A stretch of DNA of 25,947 nucleotides from JBBPYR01 sp038199755 (GTDB lineage Bacteria > Chloroflexota > Ktedonobacteria > Ktedonobacterales > Ktedonobacteraceae), in contig JBBPYR010000301.1 of assembly GCA_038199755.1 (NCBI GenBank), forward strand, positions 1-25,947, in the 5' to 3' direction. Shown piece after piece: positions 1-7,367 of this stretch. Under the pieces are notes generated by a model that saw nothing but the letters and a program-made list of their open reading frames with translations, ran no database searches and was not told the origin of the DNA. A program made the position numbers and the translations under genes. Positions within the stretch are counted from its first letter, which is position 1. Every line of letters begins with the position of its first letter.

Positions 1-107
1 AGAGGTATGCGTATCGTAAATTGTTTCTCTGTCTCTTTCATATGAGTCATTATACATCTTTTTGACTCTCATGTCAAGAGGGAAGAAATGAGAACAAAAG
101 AGTATGA

Positions 108-380
108 ATGTCAACACTTAGTGTTGCTGCAAACTTCCCACGCTGGTACTGGGTTCTGGCAGGCTGTGTAGCCACGATTGGGGCACTTGGCCTCTTGGTG
201 GGTCTATTCATCCCCGTCATTGGGGCACTAGCTGCCGCATGGATGGTCGCCTACTTCGTGGTAGCAACGTTCACGCATCTCCTGCGCAAGGATTTGGCGG
301 GGTTCGCGATGCCCCTCATCTTCCTCCTCCTTCCTCTCGGGCTGCTCATCCTGCGGTGGGCCGATTTACCTCGCTTTTAA
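108..380 (+). CDS. DoxX-like small membrane protein, possibly N-terminally short
   Basis: A 90-aa, very hydrophobic protein with about three predicted membrane segments (roughly residues 14-33, 35-56 and 66-83). The pattern GALGLLVGL...THLLRKD resembles the second half of DoxX-like (DoxX_2) membrane proteins, which normally run to about 115-130 aa and begin with another membrane helix. That first helix is missing here. The only upstream ATG (88) lies in another frame and soon meets a stop. The gene may therefore be an N-terminally truncated relic or a short variant. No strong ribosome binding site precedes ATG 108; GAGGGAAG at 78-85 is 22 nt away. Function in this family is poorly defined. 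Family assignment is by pattern only. Confidence 0.5.
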   Translation: MSTLSVAANFPRWYWVLAGCVATIGALGLLVGLFIPVIGALAAAWMVAYFVVATFTHLLRKDLAGFAMPLIFLLLPLGLLILRWADLPRF

Positions 381-469
381 CTGCTCTTGGCAGGTCAAGA
401 TCGCTCTGATATGGTACACTGGGTATCAAAGGGAGGATTGTCCGTTTTATTTGCACACAGGAGGATGTT

Positions 470-1126
470 ATGGCGACGAATCCTCAACGCGAGGGCTCTC
501 AACGATCAGGATGGCCTAGCAAGGGTAAAATCATGACCGAGGACGCCTATCATGAATTGGAGCACCTCTCTCCTGATCGTAAGTATGAGTATATCAATGG
601 CACAGCCTATATGATGTCCGGCGGCAGTGTAGCTCACGACCGCATCAATCGTAACATCGGCAATGCGCTTGATCGCCAGCTTGATTCTGCTTCCTGCACG
701 GTCTTTGGGGTGGAGGTGCAGGTATTGATTGGCACGAAACGAAATGGAAAGCCTCATTATGTCTATCCAGATGCAACGGTTTCCTGCAATCGTGCCGATA
801 GACGTCCGGACAATACCTTAATCACATCGCCGCGCCTAGTGGTGGAGGTGCTCTCTCCTGGGACGGAAGTACGCGATCGCGGCCTCAAGATGAAAGCGTA
901 CCAGCAGTGTCCCACGATCCAAGAAATCGTGCTGGTGAGCCAGTTTGCGCAGTATGTCGAAGTCTGGCAACGCAATGAACAGGAGCCAGACAACCCAAAA
1001 GCATGGTCCTATCGCCACTATGGGCAGGGTGACACGATCCATTTCGCTAGCATTGCGGTGCAGATTACCATTGGGGAGTTCTATCGAGGACTAGAGTTTG
1101 ACGAAGGCGAATTTGAGGACGAATGA
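470..1126 (+). CDS. Uma2 family (DUF820) PD-(D/E)XK endonuclease-like protein
   Basis: A 218-aa protein with the Uma2 layout: an N-terminal MTEDAYHELE...RKYEYINGTAYMMSGGS segment, then YPDATVSC (the PD of the nuclease core), then VVEVLSPGTEVRDRGLKMKAY, which supplies the E and downstream K of the PD-(D/E)XK fold. Length fits the family (about 185-220 aa). ATG 470 has AGGAGG about 5 nt upstream (461-466). An alternative start is the internal Met of MTEDAYHEL, because the first 21 residues are polar and not conserved in the family. Uma2 proteins are multicopy in cyanobacteria and Chloroflexota and their biological role is unknown. The gene looks monocistronic, convergent with the cellulase gene. 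The 175 nt between them hold no gene I can support. Confidence 0.85.
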   Translation: MATNPQREGSQRSGWPSKGKIMTEDAYHELEHLSPDRKYEYINGTAYMMSGGSVAHDRINRNIGNALDRQLDSASCTVFGVEVQVLIGTKRNGKPHYVYPDATVSCNRADRRPDNTLITSPRLVVEVLSPGTEVRDRGLKMKAYQQCPTIQEIVLVSQFAQYVEVWQRNEQEPDNPKAWSYRHYGQGDTIHFASIAVQITIGEFYRGLEFDEGEFEDE

Positions 1127-1301
1127 TGAGCCGTATGTTCCAGGATGCGTTGCGGTCGGGAAGACACGACAACATGCCTGCGTTCCAGCAGCGAAGTGGT
1201 GCGCACACGAGTTCGCGGGCGATACCACTAAGAGCATAGAAGGCAATCGTCTGCTCAAAATTGCGCTGCAAGGAGGGGTTTATAAGTGAACACTGACAAC
1301 A

Positions 1302-3104
1302 CTACGGCTCAGTTCCCCAGACGAGGGTTCCCTTGTAGTAGATGGTAACTTTTGTCCATAGAGTGAAGGTGGTCAGGCTACCATTGTAAGAATAGTCGTC
1401 TGTCTCGTCGTAGTTCGACCAGTTGGTTTTACTGAAACGGTTCTGTATTTCACCGGTGTTGGCACCAGGGGCAAGACTTCCCGCTCCTCTGGTGAACCCG
1501 ACTTCCAGGTAGGTATCGGCACCAGGACGTGCGCGCGCGAGTGAGCCAAATTTCGCAGTGATATTCCCGCATCTTACGAAAGCATAATCACACCAGTAGT
1601 GCTGCAACTGCTTTGTGTCTATGGTGTACCAGTAGCGAATGGTCACATCACTCAGATTGATGCTGGTGTGGCCCACATTGGACACCTCGAATTGGGGTTT
1701 GATCTGGTTGTCTTTCGGTGTCCCTGCATGGCCGACTCTGTAGTAGGCCTTCAGTGATGCTCTTCCAGGGGTCGGTGCAGGCGTTGGAGACCGGGTTGGC
1801 GTCGGGGTGATGACGGGTGTTGAGCTGCTAGCGACTGTCGGAGTCGGTGCAGGCGTCGGGGTCGATGGAGTCGGTGTACTGCCATTGAGCGGAAACTCGA
1901 TGGCAGTGATATACTGCTGCTTGGCAGTATTCACGGTTGTCCAGTCATCATTCAAGATACCCCCGGTGTCACTAGAGTTGGGGTTCCAACACCAGAAGGT
2001 CCAGTTGATGCCCGAGACCCCTGTGCCGAGATAGCTGATCAGCGTGCTGAACCACTGCTGATCGGAGGTACTCTGTAACCGGCTGCCAAACTCGCCGACC
2101 CAGACAGGGGCGATGCCGTTTTTGTAGATATAGCCCCAGTAGGTGTTCCACACGCCGGGCAGGTTGTTGGGATAGTTCGGCGCGTTAAACCACGATTGCC
2201 CATAGACGCTCGAGGGATAATCATGCACCGAGTAGACCAGCCGATTGGGCACGTTGAGTTGTACCGGGTAGCTACTCACCCCTTGCAGATTCCCACCCCA
2301 CCAGTAGCAATCCGACCCATTGGTAGAGCCACCAGGACCATAGCAATCGACCCCCTCGACGAAGATCAACCAGTTGGGATTGACCGACAAGATCGCATCC
2401 CCCCCGCGCTCAGCCGCCAGCCGCCAATCGAGCGCAGGGTCTCCACACCCCCAACAGGCCGGGGCATGCGGTTCATTGTCCAGGTCAGCTCCGATGATCA
2501 TCGGATTATCTTGATAGCGCCTGGCCAGCATCTGCCAATCGGAAATCCAACGCGACTCCGGGTAGGCAGAGGTATACCAGAGTGCCGATTGTGCCCAGGA
2601 GTCAGGGCGATGATGGTCCAGGATAATGTGCAGGCCGATTTGGCTCGCGTAGCCGATGATCTTATCCATGATCTGCAAGCCGCTGAGCCCGACTAGGTCA
2701 GGATTTATCGAGAAGTCAATCCCGTTGGGCGTACTGCCTACATCGAAGAGTTGGTCTGAAAAAGGCAGGCGCACCGTGTTGTAACCCAGGCTTGCGATTT
2801 GGTTCAGCATGTCTTTGTAGTTGCGGGCCCAGAGCCCATGCACGACGTAGTTGGTGGTTTCAAAGCCGAACCAGTTGATGCCAGCGATGCGTACTGGCTG
2901 GTTACTGGCATCCAGAATCTGTGCCCCACTGGTATGCCAATATCCCTGACCAGCAGCCAGGGCCGTCTGTTGTGGAAGAAATGGACTACCCAGAAGCATG
3001 GTGAGCAGGAGTGTCATAACCATCAGGAGCGTGATCGATCCTCCTGCCAGGCGCAGATGCGATTGTTTCCATAGCGGTGTAGTTTGTCGCTTTGTCATGA
3101 ACAA
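1302..3104 (-). CDS. Secreted GH5 endoglucanase with C-terminal CBM3
   Basis: A 600-aa modular cellulase. Order: signal peptide with a long hydrophobic stretch and an ALAAG cleavage-like site near residue 51; glycoside hydrolase family 5 catalytic domain (about 55-405) with the acid/base Glu in DLDNEPH (E211) and the nucleophile Glu in VWVGEFGS (E338); a Pro/Thr/Ser linker (about 409-447) encoded by low-complexity DNA; and a family 3 carbohydrate-binding module (about 450-600) that begins LKAYYRVG and contains the IKPQFEVSN motif. It should hydrolyse beta-1,4-glucan outside the cell. The listed start is TTG 3104, with AAAGGA 6 nt upstream. ATG 3098, two codons later, is the alternative and gives MTKRQTT. 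No neighbouring polysaccharide genes are visible. Domain order and both catalytic residues are intact. Confidence 0.95.
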   Translation of the reverse strand: MFMTKRQTTPLWKQSHLRLAGGSITLLMVMTLLLTMLLGSPFLPQQTALAAGQGYWHTSGAQILDASNQPVRIAGINWFGFETTNYVVHGLWARNYKDMLNQIASLGYNTVRLPFSDQLFDVGSTPNGIDFSINPDLVGLSGLQIMDKIIGYASQIGLHIILDHHRPDSWAQSALWYTSAYPESRWISDWQMLARRYQDNPMIIGADLDNEPHAPACWGCGDPALDWRLAAERGGDAILSVNPNWLIFVEGVDCYGPGGSTNGSDCYWWGGNLQGVSSYPVQLNVPNRLVYSVHDYPSSVYGQSWFNAPNYPNNLPGVWNTYWGYIYKNGIAPVWVGEFGSRLQSTSDQQWFSTLISYLGTGVSGINWTFWCWNPNSSDTGGILNDDWTTVNTAKQQYITAIEFPLNGSTPTPSTPTPAPTPTVASSSTPVITPTPTRSPTPAPTPGRASLKAYYRVGHAGTPKDNQIKPQFEVSNVGHTSINLSDVTIRYWYTIDTKQLQHYWCDYAFVRCGNITAKFGSLARARPGADTYLEVGFTRGAGSLAPGANTGEIQNRFSKTNWSNYDETDDYSYNGSLTTFTLWTKVTIYYKGTLVWGTEP

Positions 3105-3306
3105 GTCTTTTCCTTTGCACGCGAGCCGCTCATTTTCCCCACCTCTGATGTCAGAGGCGCCTTGCCCCTAGTGTTGAACATGTATGGCTCTCAGAAACGG
3201 CAGGAGTAGAGACACCCTACGAAGCCATGCTACAAACAAAAGCACCATTCTGCTGTTACTCTGTTTATAATCGGCTAAATGATACAAAAAATGAGGGGAA
3301 AACTCT

Positions 3307-3532
3307 GTGGTTGAGATACTTCACCTGTCGCAATTCACACGCTTTGGGGAGACGGCCTTCCGCTTTCAATTCAGCGAATGCTTTCGGATAGGCGGCGTTT
3401 TTGTCGAGGTTAATGACACAGCGTCATCTCCTCGAGATGCCGATAGCTTAACGGGTAGCGCAGATACCAGCGCACGCGTAGAATAATGTCGCTCTGGAAA
3501 TGCCGCCATTTGAAAGGGGATTGTTCTCTCAT
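3307..3532 (-). pseudogene. IS6-family transposase, internally deleted
   Basis: The minus strand from ATG 3532 reads MREQSPFKWRHFQSD, then RVRWYLRYPLSYRHLEE, the characteristic start of IS6-family (IS26-like) transposases, and stops at 3410-3412. In another frame the same DNA resumes with VINLDKNAAYPKAFAELK, then KACELRQVKYLNH (to 3307), which is the catalytic region around the third-quarter DKNAAYPKA motif of the same family. The HTH and the first two DDE acidic residues are missing, so a deletion of roughly 250-350 bp fused the two parts out of frame. After LNH the reading becomes unrelated, so the 3' end is lost as well. This is a dead remnant. Confidence 0.8.
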
Positions 3533-3596
3533 GATGAGTCTTCTTTTGCTCGTTTCCACCACTCTACCAGATCAGCTTTCTACTTGCAACACAGCC
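3307..3596 (-). mobile_element. IS6-family insertion sequence relic
   Basis: The visible part of the element runs from a terminal repeat to the truncated transposase end. On the minus strand the boundary reads GGCTGTGTTGCAAG (3596 down to 3583), matching the IS6-family end consensus (IS26 has GGCACTGTTGCAAA). It lies 51 nt upstream of the transposase ATG, as expected for the family. The opposite terminal repeat was not found. The right boundary falls exactly where homology to a tyrosine integrase begins, showing that the IS inserted into that older gene. Confidence 0.7.
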
Positions 3597-3656
3597 ATAC
3601 GCTGTTCCTTGTCTCCCTTCCCATGCATGATAATCATCCCTTTATCGCGGTTGAAG
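3597..3656 (-). pseudogene. Tyrosine integrase fossil
   Basis: 60 bp that align without gaps to 14109-14168 of the intact integrase gene in this window with 54/60 identities. The minus-strand reading is FNRDKGMIIMHGKGDKEQRMA, versus FNRDKGMIIVHGKGEKERRIA in the intact enzyme (the region of the catalytic Lys). It is cut on one side by the IS6 end at 3596 and on the other loses similarity at 3656, inside the 3' end of the HNH gene. This is evidence of an earlier related element at or near the same locus. Confidence 0.85.
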
Positions 3657-4068
3657 GATAGTGACCAAGATCAATCAGCCCAAGGCGGTAGGCCACCCGT
3701 TCGGCATCATTGAGGTGAAGAAGAGCGACAGTAGCACGTCCACTTGAGGTAATGCCTTCAATCAGAGCACCATTGAGGCAAAAATGGCGCTTCCATTTCT
3801 GCTCACGTGGATGAAAGAGGAAGACGGCTTTGTGTGATGTTGGGTCAATAGAAGCCAAATCTGAGCCTTTGAAACGGTTACAATAAAAGCACGCCCATGC
3901 CAGATTCTCAAGCGATGTCGGTCCACCGTGTTTTTCAGCAATCACATGGTCTGCTTCATGCGGATAGTACATATCCGCTTCATGGATGAGGCAGTATTCA
4001 CATCGTCCTTGCGCACGCTCTTGAACCTGACGCCGTAAACGTTCGGGGACGGCGGGTTTCTTGGCCAT
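3634..4068 (-). CDS. HNH endonuclease
   Basis: A 144-aa HNH nuclease. The zinc/catalytic layout is CEYCLIHE (residues 23-30), then HEADHVIAEKHGG (the HxxDH core), then the central Asn of SLENLAWAC, then CFYCNRFKG, giving the two CxxC pairs. A basic N-terminus (MAKKPAVPERLRRQVQERAQGRC) precedes it, as is usual. It follows the 83-aa gene after a 4-nt gap and is presumably translated with it. The last seven residues (PSTAIKG) are encoded by the integrase fossil read in another frame, so the natural C-terminus was replaced by a DNA junction. The nuclease core is intact. Homologues occur widely in cyanobacteria and Chloroflexota; their role is uncertain. Confidence 0.85.
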   Translation of the reverse strand: MAKKPAVPERLRRQVQERAQGRCEYCLIHEADMYYPHEADHVIAEKHGGPTSLENLAWACFYCNRFKGSDLASIDPTSHKAVFLFHPREQKWKRHFCLNGALIEGITSSGRATVALLHLNDAERVAYRLGLIDLGHYPSTAIKG

Positions 4069-4072
4069 AACC

Positions 4073-4324
4073 TTAAGACGCCTGCTGCCTCAGCTGTCGC
4101 TGAGCTTCAAGTTTGACCAGCTCCATCAGGTATTCAATTACCAAATAGCTCTCGAGTTCTTTGCGTTCCTCTTCAGTAAGCGAACCAGCACGCTCAATAT
4201 AGATGAGTTCGTATGCTCGTTCAGCCACCTCGGAAGAGGGATGGAAAGCTACGATTTGTTCAGGAGCCGGATGATTCGCGAGAAACCGTGCAATTTCAGT
4301 GGCGGCTTGTGTTTTGAGAGGCAT
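4073..4324 (-). CDS. Small conserved partner of the HNH endonuclease
   Basis: An 83-aa helical, acidic protein: MPLKTQAATEIARFLANHPA, then PEQIVAFHPSSEVAERAYEL, then a Glu/Lys-rich helix EEERKELESYLVIEYLMEL. Small proteins of this type (FHPS...AERxYELIxxER...LTEEE) are often found directly upstream of HNH nucleases in cyanobacteria and Chloroflexota. A good Shine-Dalgarno AGGAGG lies 8 nt before ATG 4324. The 4-nt gap to the nuclease gene and the size asymmetry suggest a two-gene cassette, possibly toxin-antitoxin-like, but no antitoxin DNA-binding motif is recognisable. The pairing is seen here and recalled from other genomes; the function is inference. Confidence 0.7.
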   Translation of the reverse strand: MPLKTQAATEIARFLANHPAPEQIVAFHPSSEVAERAYELIYIERAGSLTEEERKELESYLVIEYLMELVKLEAQRQLRQQAS

Positions 4325-4540
4325 AACGACTTCCTCCTACTCAAATGCGTTGAATGGTTCGTTCTTGATGATACTCCAAAAGCATATCACAGAAGAAGCT
4401 GTGTTGCAAAAACCTCAAACAGCAAACATGGGACGCATTGCCTGACGTAACATGATAAGACCGCCTCCTTGCCTGCCATACCAGCACCTAGTTGCCACCA
4501 GGCGGCTTCTGATCGGCCTGCACAGAGACGGTCGTTTCGT
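4325..4540. other. Intergenic region with a lone IS6-like end
   Basis: It holds the presumed promoter and RBS of the minus-strand 83-aa gene. At 4398-4410 it carries GCTGTGTTGCAAA, which matches 12 of 13 positions of the IS6 end at 3584-3596 in opposite orientation. No other gene or structure is evident. Confidence 0.4.
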
Positions 4541-4590
4541 GAGAGCGGGAGACGAGGCTCGAACTCGCGACAGCCTGCTTGGAAGGCAGG
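4541..4590 (-). repeat. attL: displaced tRNA-Gly 3' half
   Basis: It matches 14969-15018 at 48 of 50 positions; the two differences (4557-4558) fall in the T loop/stem. It contains the acceptor 3' strand, the T arm and the anticodon arm CCTGC-TTGGAAG-GCAGG (4574-4590), but no D arm or 5' acceptor strand, so it cannot be a functional tRNA. The anticodon-arm palindrome is the likely crossover zone. Confidence 0.88.
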
Positions 4591-4730
4591 TACTCAGAAA
4601 ATCACCGCTCGCTTGTATTAGAATGGCTTAGGAAGCCAGTTCATACTATTGTAAATAAATGAACGCTCATATGAGGCAGGTATTCATCCTTTTCCTACCT
4701 TTTTTGTCATTGGAAAAGGCAGGTATTTAC
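4585..4730 (+). repeat. Integrase arm-type site cluster, left end
   Basis: Direct repeats GGCAGGTACTCA (4585-4596, in attL), GGCAGGTATTCAT (4675-4687) and GGCAGGTATTTAC (4718-4730). The same motif recurs at the other end of the element (14804-14883). Repeated short motifs near both ends are what tyrosine integrases of the lambda type bind with their N-terminal domain. Binding is inferred. Confidence 0.6.
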
Positions 4731-4804
4731 TACCTCTTAAGAGAGTATAGCATAGAATGCTTACCAAAACAAGCAATAAAGTGAAAGAAATGCTGCTAAT
4801 AATA

Positions 4805-4834
4805 TTGACAAATACGCCTTTGTACCTATACAAT
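4805..4834 (+). promoter_or_regulatory. Sigma-70-type promoter for the STAND operon
   Basis: TTGACA (4805-4810) and TACAAT (4829-4834) are separated by 18 nt, within AT-rich DNA about 75 nt upstream of the first cargo gene. A start site near 4841 would give a leader of about 70 nt. It is one of the best promoter matches in the window. Confidence 0.7.
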
Positions 4835-4910
4835 ACACGAACATTAGAAATAACCTCAATAGTACATCTGTTTACTCTATTGCGAAAATTCTAGCATGAG
4901 GGAGACGACT

Positions 4911-5360
4911 ATGGATGCGGTGACCCTGACCACTCAAGTGATGACTATCCTCACACCTGTTTTACCCTATCTCACCAGCGCAGGAACAGCCATTGCAGGC
5001 AAGATTGGCGAAGATACCTATCAACAAGCCAAGAAACTCTACGAGACAATACGAACTCGTTTTGCCAAAGAACCTGATGATGGAAAAGCCAGCAAAGCCT
5101 TGCAAGCCTTTGTTGATGACCCCGACCTCAGTGGCAGTATTGAAATCAAGCTGCAACGTCTCATTCAGTCTGATCCCCATTTTGCCAACACGCTCCATCA
5201 GATCATCCTCACTGGCCCACGTCAATCGCTCACCGCTGACGAAGACGCAGAAGTCCGCCGTATTCGCATGACCAATACAGCAGGTAGCGGTGACCAGGAC
5301 ATCAAAGGTGGTAAACGCTCAAAGATTGAAGATGTCGAAATGAATATCAAACATGAATAA
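4911..5360 (+). CDS. Small helical protein upstream of STAND ATPase
   Basis: A 149-aa protein of unknown function. Visible parts: a hydrophobic, Gly/Ala-containing N-terminal segment (about residues 9-33, ending TSAGTAIAGKIGEDTY) that could be membrane-seeking or an effector-associated helix bundle; a helical middle (KKLYETIRTRF, then SKALQAFVDDPD); and a polar tail with the repetitive Gly/Ile pattern TAGSGDQDIKGGKRSKIED. Similar short proteins with GKIGEDTYQxAK-like helices occur in front of STAND or conflict-system ATPases in Chloroflexota and cyanobacteria (from memory, not checked). ATG 4911 is chosen because AGGGAG (4899-4904) lies 6 nt upstream; ATG 4896 lies before that RBS. It is 24 nt from the ATPase start and so probably co-transcribed. 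Confidence 0.75.
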   Translation: MDAVTLTTQVMTILTPVLPYLTSAGTAIAGKIGEDTYQQAKKLYETIRTRFAKEPDDGKASKALQAFVDDPDLSGSIEIKLQRLIQSDPHFANTLHQIILTGPRQSLTADEDAEVRRIRMTNTAGSGDQDIKGGKRSKIEDVEMNIKHE

Positions 5361-5384
5361 GGATTGCTAGAGGAGTGCGTGTTT

Positions 5385-7319
5385 ATGGCCTCACCATCAC
5401 AGCCTCTTTATATACCGCCCCCCTTTGTCGGACGCCAGCGTGAGCAGAAAGCCTATCGTCAGCTCCTCACACTCTCTTCTCCCTGGCTCCTCATTATTAC
5501 TGGACAAGGAGGCAACGGGAAAAGCACACTCTTACGTCAGTTCGCGACACAAACACCACCTGATAGAGCTATCGCCACACTCCAATTTGCCAATGAAGCC
5601 CTCCGTACCGATGCCTTGAACATCCTTGACAAATTGGCTGAACAACTCTCACCTTACTGTTCTGAACAGAAGTACGAGCTGTTTGAGACCATGCTGCAAG
5701 AAGGGCGCAAACAACTTGCCGAAATCAGCCGCACGATGAGCCAAGCAATTTATGTGGGCAACGATGCAAGCTTACAAGGTGCCTCGCTCTCTATGGGTGG
5801 TGAGGGAGCAAGTGTACGTGAGCAACGTTTGCAAATTCGTGCTATGGTGATGAAAGCACTCTATGCGCAGATACGGACGCTTCATCGCCCTTTTGTGTTG
5901 TTCCTCGATACCTGCGAGTGGCTAGGGGAACTGGAAGGACAAGAGATCGGTCGATGGGTGTTCGATGAATTGCTACCAGGTATCCATGAGCGTGTTCAGC
6001 AAACAGGTCAAGGCTGCTCTGCTGTCATCGCCAGCAGGGTCATGCCATCACTCTCAGCTATCGAAAAGCACGAACAATGGCCTCTTCCACTTCCCATGTT
6101 AGAGCAAACAGCCGTCGAAGAATACCTCAGCACCCTTGGGATGCAAGACGCTCTCTTACGCCAGCGCATCTACGAGATCACACATGGGCATGCTCTCTGC
6201 GTGTCAATTATTGGGGTCCTGTGGCAGGAGCAACAAGAGCAACCCTTTACACTTGCTGATCTTCCTCACCTGCAAGAAAAGTTTAATGAGCGAGCGCTCT
6301 TAGAATTTATTCAAGAGCGATTAGACCAACGTCTCAAACCCCCATTTCGTGAACTCACCCGTTATGGTGTCCTTCTACGCAACTTTGACCTTCCTTTCTT
6401 ACAAGCCGTTTTTTCTGAATACTTCTCCGAGGCAGACGCGCTTGATCGTTTTCATCAGCTCATCCGCTATCCCTACATCGAAGCGATAGGAAATCAGCAC
6501 TATGCGTTTCATGATCTTTTACGCGAACTGCAAGCGGTAGAAATACGAGAACAAGAGCCCGAAACATGGAAACGTTATCATCAACGAGCCTTAGCTTATC
6601 TAACACCAGCAACACAAACGCCATACCCTTCTGATTGGTATTACCATGCGATTGCCCTTGATGAGGAAGAAGGTATGTCAGACTGGTGGAATGCAGTACA
6701 AAATCTCCACTATACTGGGACACCCTACATGAGAGCACTCTTTGAAGTTGCTTTTGACGAGACATTACAGCTCAACCCACTCTCACAAGCACAACGAGCA
6801 TTCCTACTCGGTCGCTTTTTATACTCGAGTTACGGTCCATACTTAGACACGGCCTTGCAGTCCTATGAGCAAGCCCTCACCCTCTTCCGTCAAGTGGGAG
6901 ACCGCTTAGGAGAAGCCAACGTGCTACAAGCCATGGGCGATGTCCAACAATTCCGCGATGATCGAGACGCCGCCTTGCAGTCCTATGAGCAAGCCCTCAC
7001 CCTCTTCCGTCAAGTGGGAGACCGCTTAGGAGAAGCTAATTGTTATCTCGCACAGGGACGTGTAGCATTAAAGCAAGAAGATTATCAAAACGCTTTAACC
7101 TTACATACAGAGGCCTATCAACTCTACCGACATATCCAAGCCAGCTATAGTCAAGCACGCTTATTATTCTATCGTTCCCTGGTTTATGAAGCAATGAATG
7201 ACCAAAAACAGGCCATTACTGATATAGAAGAGGCATTAACTATTGCACAGCAACTTAACCTGCCTTTTATTGATCTCTTGCAGAATCGTCTAGATGATCT
7301 ACAAAAAGGTACACCTTAA
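5385..7319 (+). CDS. STAND-type P-loop ATPase with C-terminal TPRs
   Basis: A 644-aa protein. The N-terminal PPPFVGRQREQ leads into a Walker A motif GQGGNGKST (residues 40-48), a Walker B FVLFLDTCEW (170-179) and a sensor-like VIASR (214-218). HGHAL (268-272) resembles the GxPL region of STAND NTPases, followed by a winged-helix-like region ending YAFHDLLREL (373-382). TPR repeats of 40 aa occupy about residues 488-625. STAND proteins act as switchable sensors in defence and signalling: the TPRs bind a ligand and ATP-driven oligomerisation triggers an effector. No effector domain is fused here; the upstream 149-aa protein is the obvious partner. ATG 5385 has AGAGGAG (5369-5375) 9 nt upstream; an in-frame TTG at 5364 precedes that RBS and is rejected. 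Confidence 0.88.
   Translation: MASPSQPLYIPPPFVGRQREQKAYRQLLTLSSPWLLIITGQGGNGKSTLLRQFATQTPPDRAIATLQFANEALRTDALNILDKLAEQLSPYCSEQKYELFETMLQEGRKQLAEISRTMSQAIYVGNDASLQGASLSMGGEGASVREQRLQIRAMVMKALYAQIRTLHRPFVLFLDTCEWLGELEGQEIGRWVFDELLPGIHERVQQTGQGCSAVIASRVMPSLSAIEKHEQWPLPLPMLEQTAVEEYLSTLGMQDALLRQRIYEITHGHALCVSIIGVLWQEQQEQPFTLADLPHLQEKFNERALLEFIQERLDQRLKPPFRELTRYGVLLRNFDLPFLQAVFSEYFSEADALDRFHQLIRYPYIEAIGNQHYAFHDLLRELQAVEIREQEPETWKRYHQRALAYLTPATQTPYPSDWYYHAIALDEEEGMSDWWNAVQNLHYTGTPYMRALFEVAFDETLQLNPLSQAQRAFLLGRFLYSSYGPYLDTALQSYEQALTLFRQVGDRLGEANVLQAMGDVQQFRDDRDAALQSYEQALTLFRQVGDRLGEANCYLAQGRVALKQEDYQNALTLHTEAYQLYRHIQASYSQARLLFYRSLVYEAMNDQKQAITDIEEALTIAQQLNLPFIDLLQNRLDDLQKGTP
6852..7036 (+). repeat. 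Exact 65-bp repeat in the TPR coding region
   Basis: 6852-6916 and 6972-7036 are identical over 65 bp with a 120-bp (40-codon) period, encoding ALQSYEQALTLFRQVGDRLG twice. The lack of any synonymous difference implies a recent duplication or gene conversion of one TPR unit inside the sensor domain. Confidence 0.95.
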
Positions 7320-7367
7320 TTACGAATATTTGTAATAGGCTTACTACCTCTCAAGACACCCTCTAGA

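Noticed and set aside
1098..1289. 63-aa open frame between Uma2 and the cellulase
   Set aside because: Overlaps the Uma2 end, has no RBS and no recognisable similarity.
2196..2696. 166-aa open frame antisense to the cellulase gene
   Set aside because: Shadow of a well-supported GH5 gene; proline/arginine-rich with no recognisable domain.
3225..3245. Possible second IS6 terminal repeat (GCCATGCTACAAACAAA)
   Set aside because: Too many mismatches to GGCTGTGTTGCAA to support.
4541..4590. A second tRNA-Gly gene
   Set aside because: Lacks the D arm and 5' acceptor strand; it is only the displaced 3' half.
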